Shown: one piece after another, positions 1 through 4,559 of the stretch
Layout: every line of letters starts with the position of its first letter
Position numbering within the stretch: position 1 is the stretch's first letter
Assembly (NCBI GenBank): GCA_000183865.1
Contig: CM001047.1
Coordinates: 320,920-329,613 of the forward strand
DNA from: Listeria marthii FSL S4-120
GTDB taxonomy: Bacteria; Bacillota; Bacilli; Lactobacillales; Listeriaceae
DNA: 8,694 bases
Direction of reading: 5' to 3'
Notes under the pieces: model-generated
What the model was told of the DNA's origin: nothing
Seen by the model: only the letters and a program-made list of their open reading frames with translations
The model's database searches: none
Program-made: the position numbers and the translations under genes

Positions 1-24
1 CGCATTTTTTGCGAAAATATAGGT

Positions 25-76
25 CAAAAAAGAAAAATGTGGATAGAAAGCCATTTATCCACATTTTCTATTTTTG
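25..76 (+). terminator. Long hairpin, probable terminator of the gene left of the window
   Basis: Bases 25-45 pair with 56-76 around a 10-base loop (46-55), giving about 20 pairs with two single-A bulges (A33 and A70). The core TGTGGATA/TATCCACA is flanked by A-rich sequence on the left and T-rich sequence on the right, the shape of a Rho-independent, possibly bidirectional terminator. It probably ends transcription of an upstream gene outside the window (htrA, if this is Listeria). The two arms are also head-to-head DnaA-box-like sequences, so a double role is possible. Confidence 0.6.
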
Positions 77-349
77 TAAGTCGAATGTGTGACAAGGAAA
101 ATAACTTTACGCGGGAATGTGGATGGCGGGGATGATTGCAAGAGAAGGGGTTTCATTGTTTAGGTGGATTTGGATTCAGGCTGTTTAGATGACAGTTTTG
201 CTTGTGGATAAGCTGTGGATAGTGAAAATCGGGTATCATATATATTGTGGAGAATATATGTTCGGACACAAAATAGAGAATCGACCTGTGGATATGTGGA
301 TAGTTTTTGGGGATAACTTGTGTATAAGGACGGGATAACCTGTGGAATA
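39..349. promoter_or_regulatory. Cluster of DnaA-box-like sequences upstream of rlmH
   Basis: Exact matches to the DnaA box TTATNCACA or its complement lie at 55-63 (TTATCCACA), 203-211 (TGTGGATAA) and 319-327 (TGTGTATAA). One-mismatch forms are at 39-47, 214-222, 287-295 and 295-303 (TGTGGATAG or TGTGGATAT), with weaker forms at 119-127 and 341-349. Most share one orientation, and two pairs are adjacent (203/214 and 287/295). An AT-rich imperfect dyad lies between them (238-246 with 253-261). DnaA-box clusters outside oriC are known in Bacillus subtilis, where they titrate DnaA or regulate nearby genes. No open reading frame of note lies in 1-410. Confidence 0.6.
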
Positions 350-409
350 ATTTTTTTGCGCTAAATGCCTCTTTTTTATTTTGGCTAGTGCAATTTATGT
401 TTTTTGAGG

Positions 410-415
410 TATGAT
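410..415 (+). promoter_or_regulatory. Probable -10 element of rlmH
   Basis: TATGAT followed by AAAAG resembles a good sigma-A -10 element. No convincing -35 hexamer lies 16-18 bases upstream; TTGGCT at 381-386 is too far away (23-base spacer). Transcription would start near 421-423, which puts the upstream in-frame ATG at 411 outside the message and supports the start at 447. Confidence 0.4.
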
Positions 416-446
416 AAAAGTATTAATAAAGATGAGGGTGGCGCAA

Positions 447-926
447 ATGAATATCCAAATTGTAACGGTGGGAAAACTGAAAGAAAAATATTTAGTACAA
501 GGAATCGCGGAGTATTTAAAACGACTGAGCGCCTATGCGAAAGTGACGATTGTTGAAGTTCCAGATGAAAAAGCGCCGGAAGTATTGAGTGACGCGGAAA
601 TGAAGCAAGTGAAGGATAAAGAGGGTGTGCGGATTTTAGCGAAGATTCCGGATGATGCCCATGTGATAGCGCTGGCGATTGATGGGAAAATGAAGTCGAG
701 CGAGGAATTTGCGGCGGATTTGGATAAGTTGGCGACGTATGGTAAAAGTAAGGTGACATTTGTTATTGGGGGATCGCTGGGGCTTAGTGAGGCGGTGTTG
801 AAGCGGAGTAATGAGCGGATTTCGTTTGGACGGTTGACATTGCCGCATCAGTTGATGAGGTTGGTGCTGGTGGAGCAGGTTTACCGGGCGTTTCGGATTG
901 TTCGGGGGGAGCCTTATCATAAGTAG
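447..926 (+). CDS. rlmH: 23S rRNA (pseudouridine-1915-N3)-methyltransferase RlmH
   Basis: This 159-residue protein has the usual length of RlmH, the SPOUT-class enzyme that methylates N3 of pseudouridine 1915 in helix 69 of 23S rRNA on assembled 70S ribosomes, using S-adenosylmethionine. The start [15 protein letters not shown] is typical. The SPOUT trefoil-knot motifs are present: FVIGGSLG at about residues 105-112, [18 protein letters not shown] at 131-148, and the invariant C-terminal RGEPYHK ending at residue 159. An in-frame ATG at 411 would add 12 residues, but the ATG at 447 is preceded by the Shine-Dalgarno-like GAGGGTGG (434-441) and gives the family length. The gene lies alone, behind the DnaA-box cluster. 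It is visibly richer in GC than the gene that follows. Its last codons contain TATCATAA, the core of the SCC attachment site in staphylococci. Confidence 0.97.
   Translation: MNIQIVTVGKLKEKYLVQGIAEYLKRLSAYAKVTIVEVPDEKAPEVLSDAEMKQVKDKEGVRILAKIPDDAHVIALAIDGKMKSSEEFAADLDKLATYGKSKVTFVIGGSLGLSEAVLKRSNERISFGRLTLPHQLMRLVLVEQVYRAFRIVRGEPYHK
913..923 (+). other. SCC-type attachment core at the rlmH 3' end (attB-like)
   Basis: CTTATCATAAG is a perfect 5-base dyad around C918 and contains TATCATAA (915-922), the eight-base core at which Ccr serine recombinases integrate SCC elements into rlmH of Staphylococcus. It encodes part of the conserved C-terminal YHK, so its presence alone is expected from protein conservation. 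A 7/8 match, GATCATAA, follows at 928-935. I find no second full copy further right and no ccr gene, so use of the site here is inferred only from the foreign-looking gene next to it. Confidence 0.35.
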
Positions 927-956
927 GATCATAAACAGAGTGTTTAACAAGTCCAC

Positions 957-983
957 TATAAATATTGTTAGGTAATATTTATA
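957..983 (+). repeat. Perfect 10-bp inverted repeat upstream of the 347-residue protein gene
   Basis: TATAAATATT (957-966) and AATATTTATA (974-983) are exact reverse complements around the 7-base spacer GTTAGGT. The repeat ends 7 bases before the ribosome binding site of the next gene. It contains only A/T pairs and has no following T-tract, so it is a poor terminator. An operator, or a structure near the ribosome binding site, is more plausible. No good promoter pair is evident in 927-990. Confidence 0.45.
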
Positions 984-1005
984 AGAGAGTGAAGGAGGAG
1001 CAGAA

Positions 1006-2049
1006 ATGGATTTTTTTACACCAGTAGTAAAAAAGGATAAATTACATCATAACTTCATTCATTTAGCAAGTAACCAATATTTAAAAAAAGTACTAAATGA
1101 GTGGGGAAAGGGGTTTCAAGACAGGGATGGAAAGTTTGTAAAAGAGTTTCAAATGACTTTTAACTCATCGTTTTGGGAACTATATTTATATGCATTACTA
1201 AGTAAAAAATCCTTGACTATAGATTTCAGCCATGAAGCTCCAGACTTTATTGTCGTGGATGAAGAAAAACAAACAAAATACATAATTGAAGCTACTATAG
1301 CAAGTAATGCATTGAATAGACCGGCTGAATGGCAGCAAGAAGAAAAAATTGAATTTTTGACTAAAGAACATTCGACAGAGGAAATAAAAAAAATCAAATT
1401 AGAGGCTACAGTAAGAATTTGCAATTCTGTTTCGAGCAAACACACAAAATATAAATCTGGTTATAACAGCTTAGATTATGTTAAGGATAAGCCATTCATT
1501 GTGGCACTAGCTAGTTTTGATAGCTTTTTATTCTATAAATATGGTGTGGATCCAATTTTGAGGGCATTGTATGGTGTAGATGATATTTTTTATGATTATA
1601 AGGGAGAAGTTGTTGAAAAAGTTATAGATAAAATAGAAAAGAATAACGGCGCTGAAATACGCGTTGGCCTATTTAGAAATGATGAATTTAAAGAGATAAG
1701 TGCAATATTGTATAGTTGTACAGCTACATATGGAAAGTTAGAAGCAATGTCTTGTAGAAAAAACAAAAAAAATTTAATATTTAGTACTATGAAGTATAAT
1801 GATTACGGAACAGAACCTATTGTAGATGGAGAGAAAGGGGAAGATTATGAAGAAACACTGAGTGATGGTTTGTATCTTTTTTTAAATCCATTTGCTGTTA
1901 ATCCGCTAAGTCAAGATGATATTCATGATTTGTCAGATTCAAAAACTAGTATTTTTTATGATGCAAATAACAATAAAATGGAACATGGATTTTTATTTGT
2001 AAGAGAAGTTCTAAGAATAAAAAGGCGAAATAAAGATAAAAATGTGTAG
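1006..2049 (+). CDS. Unnamed 347-residue protein with a PD-(D/E)XK-like nuclease signature
   Basis: I do not recognise a named family. The ATG is preceded by an excellent ribosome site, GAAGGAGGAG (991-1000). Residues 56-97 resemble a restriction-endonuclease-like core: FWELYLYALL (conserved-type acid E58), then APDFIVVD (D80), then KYIIEATIA (E95), with the usual active-site Lys replaced by T97. A later block, KPFIVALASFDSF (163-175) followed by ILRALYG (184-190), resembles what I recall of proteins of this type. There is no signal peptide or membrane segment, so it should be cytosolic; the C-terminus is basic (KRRNKDKN). The gene is AT-rich with many AAA, ATA and TTA codons, unlike rlmH, and stands alone between rlmH and a broken acetyltransferase gene, which suggests horizontal gain. 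A role in DNA cleavage or phage defence is inference. The coding call is firm, the function weak. Confidence 0.85.
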   Translation: MDFFTPVVKKDKLHHNFIHLASNQYLKKVLNEWGKGFQDRDGKFVKEFQMTFNSSFWELYLYALLSKKSLTIDFSHEAPDFIVVDEEKQTKYIIEATIASNALNRPAEWQQEEKIEFLTKEHSTEEIKKIKLEATVRICNSVSSKHTKYKSGYNSLDYVKDKPFIVALASFDSFLFYKYGVDPILRALYGVDDIFYDYKGEVVEKVIDKIEKNNGAEIRVGLFRNDEFKEISAILYSCTATYGKLEAMSCRKNKKNLIFSTMKYNDYGTEPIVDGEKGEDYEETLSDGLYLFLNPFAVNPLSQDDIHDLSDSKTSIFYDANNNKMEHGFLFVREVLRIKRRNKDKNV

Positions 2050-2327
2050 GATTAAATTTAAAAGAGTAAGAATTCCATGTTTTTATAGAAAAGGTTTGAA
2101 CTTAGCTGTTTAGAATAAAAAATCATGAGAGTCTAAGTAAAGCTTATTTAAACTACAAATAAAAATTTACTTGTTTATATAACCAGTCTTTATTCATATT
2201 TCAAGAATATTATTCGAAATTAAGGAATAGCAAAGATAAGTAGTATAATAAATTAAGGGGTCTTCAACATCTGTTGCCCAGAATTTGACAAAAATTGACA
2301 TTGATAGTCTTTCAATCTTACTATATA
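2050..2327. other. AT-rich gene-free stretch at the right end of the foreign region
   Basis: No gene is visible in these 278 bases. They hold an AT-rich hairpin (2135-2172), a dyad-containing GGGGTCTTCAACA block (2257-2283) and two TTGACA boxes (2285-2290, 2295-2300). Composition resembles the preceding gene, so this is probably the tail of acquired DNA that ends near the acetyltransferase remnant. Confidence 0.5.
2135..2172 (+). terminator. AT-rich hairpin, possible terminator of the 347-residue protein gene
   Basis: AAGTAAA (2135-2141) pairs with TTTACTT (2166-2172), and inside it TTATTT (2144-2149) pairs with AAATAA (2157-2162) around a 7-base loop, with a small internal loop (GC opposite AAA). 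It begins 86 bases after the stop codon and has few GC pairs and only a weak following T-run, so termination would be inefficient. Confidence 0.3.
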
Positions 2328-2782
2328 TTAATTATTTTGTTCATAAATTCGCGAGTTTCTATCAGGAAAAGGGTAATCAATATCTAAAGCTTCTCGGGTA
2401 ATTTGCTGAAATCCTTGTTTTTCATAAAAATAATGCGAGCGTTTTTCATTTTCAGGTGTATCCAAAATAATCCGAGAAAAATCATTCGCGGTGTAGAACG
2501 CGTAAAAAGCATCAAATAAATTCTGGCCAAGACGCACTGGATTTCCTCTGAATTCGGGATAAGTGAAGAATTTTTTTAGAATAGCTGTTTCCTTGTCAAA
2601 TGGTAACAGTGCAATTGAACCAACAACTTTATTAGCTTTTGATAATAATCTTCAATTTCAAAAATATCTGCTTGCTCAGCCATTTTAATATCTAGATCTG
2701 CTTCGATGTTTTGGCAGTAGTTGATTAAGTCGACTAGTTCCGCTAAATGTTTTGGATTGTTTGCATAGTGTTTAATTTTCAT
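2328..2782 (-). pseudogene. GNAT-family N-acetyltransferase, broken by a one-base frameshift
   Basis: Two consecutive minus-strand frames join into one GNAT protein of about 151 residues if one base is restored. The first runs from MKIKHYANNPKHLAEL to about residue 48 (EIEDYYQ). After the break the other frame reads KANKVVGSIALLPF, then the acetyl-CoA-binding region FTYPEFRGNPVRLGQNLF, and then YFYEKQGFQQI, the usual GNAT motif B. The break is at the run of four A on the minus strand (T2637-T2640), where five would restore CAA AAA GCT. The observed frame instead continues about 20 unrelated residues to a stop at 2576. GNAT enzymes transfer an acetyl group from acetyl-CoA to an amine; the substrate is unknown. 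The gene is divergent from the LysR gene and probably was its target. The lesion may be a true mutation or a homopolymer sequencing error. Confidence 0.85.
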
Positions 2783-2800
2783 TAGTTATCCAACTTTCTA

Positions 2801-2828
2801 ATAATATTTGACTTATTTCTTAGTACAA
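2801..2828 (-). promoter_or_regulatory. Probable promoter of the acetyltransferase gene
   Basis: Read on the minus strand, TTGTAC (2823-2828) and TATTAT (2801-2806) are spaced by 16 bases, a plausible sigma-A promoter 19 bases from the start codon at 2782. Its -35 box lies inside the 2821-2837 inverted repeat, and the whole promoter overlaps the divergent LysR promoter. Confidence 0.45.
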
Positions 2829-2836
2829 TTTATACT
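2808..2836 (+). promoter_or_regulatory. Promoter of the LysR regulator gene
   Basis: TTGACT (2808-2813) and TATACT (2831-2836) are separated by exactly 17 bases, a near-consensus sigma-A promoter. Initiation near 2842-2844 gives a leader of about 80 bases before the ATG at 2923. Confidence 0.6.
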
Positions 2837-2837
2837 A
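2821..2837. promoter_or_regulatory. Inverted repeat, candidate LysR operator
   Basis: TAGTACAATTTATACTA contains TAGTA and TACTA as exact inverted arms with a 7-base AT-rich spacer. It overlaps the LysR gene's -10 box and the acetyltransferase -35 box, the position expected for a LysR-type regulator that controls itself and a divergent neighbour. It does not match the T-N11-A form exactly at its arm ends, so the assignment is tentative. Confidence 0.4.
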
Positions 2838-2863
2838 CATCAAAAATACAGTTCTGAATAACG

Positions 2864-2894
2864 AAAAAAATCGAATGTATGATTCGGTTTTTTT
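2864..2894 (+). terminator. Terminator-like hairpin in the LysR gene leader
   Basis: Bases 2864-2876 (seven A, then TCGAAT) pair with 2882-2894 (ATTCGG, then seven T) around the loop GTATG: 13 pairs including one G-T. The T-run forms the 3' arm, as in bidirectional intrinsic terminators. It lies between the probable transcription start (about 2843) and the LysR start codon at 2923, so it could attenuate expression of the regulator. The GC content of the stem is low (CG pairs only at 2872-2873). Confidence 0.5.
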
Positions 2895-2922
2895 GAACTA
2901 TTGGAAAGGCAGGGAAATGCTA

Positions 2923-3810
2923 ATGGACTTGAAAAATTTACTGACCTTTAAAACGATTTTAGAAACGGGAAGTTTTCAAGAAGCTGCTCGAAAATTAAAT
3001 TATGCTCAATCCACTGTAACTACACAAATCCAGCAATTAGAACAAGAGCTTCAAGTTAAATTATTTGATAAAGTTGGTCGGAAAATGCTTTTGACATCAG
3101 CAGGTAGCGATTTGTTGCCTTCTGTGAATCAGATACTTGAAACGTATAACACCATGAAAAACTATTCAAATAATGCGGAGTTAAAAGGTGAATTACGGAT
3201 TGCCGTCCCCGAAAGTATACTCACATACCAAATGCAGTCTATTTTAAAGGAATTCCATGAAAAAGCTCCCAATGTAAAATTGTATTTAAAAACGTTAAAT
3301 TGCTTTGAAATTCCGTACGAGGTTGAAAATGGTTTGGTTGATTTAGGTATTTATTACGATGTTGATGAAAAAAGTGATCAGATTACGAAAAGTAAATTGG
3401 GGTCGCACGCTATTTCTATAATTGCGAGTGCTCAAAAAGAGATAGAGTCCATAAATTTTTTTAATGAAAATAAAGAATTTGATGTATCTTTTTTATCGAA
3501 TGATGTGAATAGTATTTATCAAAAACATTTTGAAGCGATGATTAAAGAGCGGAATATCACCCTTAACCACCGAATGGAAGCTGGGAGTATTGAATCGATT
3601 AAGCGATGCGTGATTAATAATTTAGGTATTGCTGTTTTTCCGAATTTTGTGTTTGAGGAGGAGCTTGGAAAAGGGCTGATACGCAGGGTCCCAAGTCCTT
3701 TGGATAGTCAGGAAATAGCAACGGTTTATAGTTATCATGGAAAAAGATGGATGTCGCCGAATTTGACATATTTTATTGAGTTGTTGGAAACGAGAAAAGG
3801 GGAGTTCTGA
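2923..3810 (+). CDS. LysR-family transcriptional regulator
   Basis: The 295-residue protein has the standard LysR layout: an N-terminal winged helix-turn-helix (about residues 3-62; SFQEAARKLNYAQSTVTTQI at 17-36 is the recognition region), a linker helix, and a periplasmic-binding-protein-like effector domain beginning at about residue 88 (ELRIAVPESIL). Family members bind DNA as tetramers and respond to small metabolites; the effector here cannot be read from the sequence. An in-frame ATG at 2875 would add 16 residues, but it lies inside the hairpin, has no ribosome site, and would extend the protein beyond the usual MDLKNLLTF-type start. ATG 2923 follows AGGCAGGG (2907-2914). The gene is divergent from the broken acetyltransferase and could be co-transcribed with the membrane protein gene 86 bases downstream, as no terminator separates them. 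Confidence 0.93.
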   Translation: MDLKNLLTFKTILETGSFQEAARKLNYAQSTVTTQIQQLEQELQVKLFDKVGRKMLLTSAGSDLLPSVNQILETYNTMKNYSNNAELKGELRIAVPESILTYQMQSILKEFHEKAPNVKLYLKTLNCFEIPYEVENGLVDLGIYYDVDEKSDQITKSKLGSHAISIIASAQKEIESINFFNENKEFDVSFLSNDVNSIYQKHFEAMIKERNITLNHRMEAGSIESIKRCVINNLGIAVFPNFVFEEELGKGLIRRVPSPLDSQEIATVYSYHGKRWMSPNLTYFIELLETRKGEF

Positions 3811-3837
3811 CAAATTTGTTTGGAAATCAGTTATAAT
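3807..3837 (+). promoter_or_regulatory. Possible promoter of the membrane protein gene
   Basis: A perfect -10 TATAAT (3832-3837) is preceded by CTGACA (3807-3812) with a long 19-base spacer; the -35 box overlaps the LysR stop codon. The -10 is good but the spacing is poor, so read-through from the LysR gene remains an alternative. Confidence 0.4.
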
Positions 3838-3896
3838 AATTAAGTAGATTTTTAACCCATAAGCCCACACAAAATTAAGTTTTAGGAGTGTGAAAA

Positions 3897-4535
3897 ATGA
3901 AATTTCTAAAAAAATACGGCTTTTACTTCTTACTACTCGCTGTCCTAAGTGATTTCCTAACACCCTACATACTCGGAATCTTTTACCCAGAACTAAACCA
4001 AATGACGCAGGTTATGAGTGTTTTCGGGGATGTGGCTAGTCCGGTTCGGGGGGCGTTTTTGGTTTGGTCGGTGGTGTCTGGGGTGCTGTTTGTGCTTGCG
4101 TTACCGGCGATTTATCAGAGCGTTGTTAAAACTTCGCGGACTTTGGCGATTTTGCTTGCTTCTGCGATTGGTTTGTATGGGATTGGCGATTGTATTTTTA
4201 CTGGATTGTTTAGTATTGATACGGAGCAGGCGAGCTGGACGTTTTCGACTTGGGTTCATAATATTGGCTCGGGGCTTGGTTATGCGGGATTTTTGATTTT
4301 TCCGTTGTTTCTGGTCATACTTTACCGGAAAACTGGTGAGAAGGGGCTTAGCAATGTTTATCTTGTGTTGTTAATTGTTAGTTTGCTGTCTGCAGGTGTT
4401 TACGGGCTTGCGCGGATTCCGGCGGTGAATGATTTGCCGGTTTTGGATAAAATTGGATTTTGTCAGCGGATTAGTTTCTTTTTTAATTATTTGCCGATTG
4501 TTGTTTTTGGAATTGATCGGATTAGAAAACCCTAG
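3897..4535 (+). CDS. DUF998-like integral membrane protein
   Basis: The 212-residue protein has about six hydrophobic segments (roughly residues 8-29, 51-73, 82-103, 126-143, 153-172 and 187-205), with a basic N-terminus (MKFLKKYG) and a basic end (DRIRKP). The layout, and the QMTQVMSVFGDVASPVRG region after the first helix, recall the DUF998 family of uncharacterised bacterial membrane proteins; I assign it from memory only. No catalytic motif is evident and the function is unknown. The ATG is preceded by TAGGAG (3883-3888). Codons in the second half are strikingly rich in TTG, GCG, CGG and GGG compared with the start of the gene and with LysR. It follows the LysR gene in the same direction and ends 4 bases from the convergent PTS regulator gene, sharing a terminator with it. 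Confidence 0.85.
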   Translation: MKFLKKYGFYFLLLAVLSDFLTPYILGIFYPELNQMTQVMSVFGDVASPVRGAFLVWSVVSGVLFVLALPAIYQSVVKTSRTLAILLASAIGLYGIGDCIFTGLFSIDTEQASWTFSTWVHNIGSGLGYAGFLIFPLFLVILYRKTGEKGLSNVYLVLLIVSLLSAGVYGLARIPAVNDLPVLDKIGFCQRISFFFNYLPIVVFGIDRIRKP

Positions 4536-4559
4536 ATTTTCAGGAATCTAGGGTTTTTT
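4526..4559. terminator. Bidirectional terminator shared by convergent genes
   Basis: AAAACCCTAGATT (4526-4538) pairs exactly with AATCTAGGGTTTT (4545-4557) around a 6-base loop: a 13-pair stem, with T-runs in both directions (six T at 4554-4559; four A on the other side, read as T on the minus strand). It terminates the membrane protein gene on the plus strand and the PTS operon/regulator on the minus strand. The hairpin includes the last codons of both genes. Confidence 0.9.

Noticed and set aside
39..349. Repeated TGTGGATA units as a CRISPR array or tandem repeat
   Set aside because: Units are only 9 bases, irregularly spaced (from 8 to about 80 bases) and match the DnaA box, so they are binding-site-like rather than CRISPR repeats.
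411..446. Upstream in-frame ATG (411) as the rlmH start
   Set aside because: It overlaps the probable -10 element and adds 12 residues absent from the RlmH family; ATG 447 has a ribosome site and gives the standard 159 residues.
385..759. Minus-strand open frame antisense to rlmH, rich in Ser, Pro and His
   Set aside because: It has low-complexity composition, no ribosome site, and covers a well-conserved gene on the other strand.
2300..2316. ATTGA/TCAAT hairpin as a terminator of the acetyltransferase gene
   Set aside because: Only five A/T-dominated pairs with a 7-base loop, too weak to call.
2875..2922. N-terminal extension of the LysR protein from ATG 2875
   Set aside because: There is no ribosome site, the ATG is inside a terminator-like hairpin, and the family normally begins at the MDLKNLL-type start found at 2923.
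4018..4296. Arg- and Leu-rich frame within the membrane protein gene
   Set aside because: It is an out-of-frame shadow of the DUF998-like gene and has no motifs of its own.
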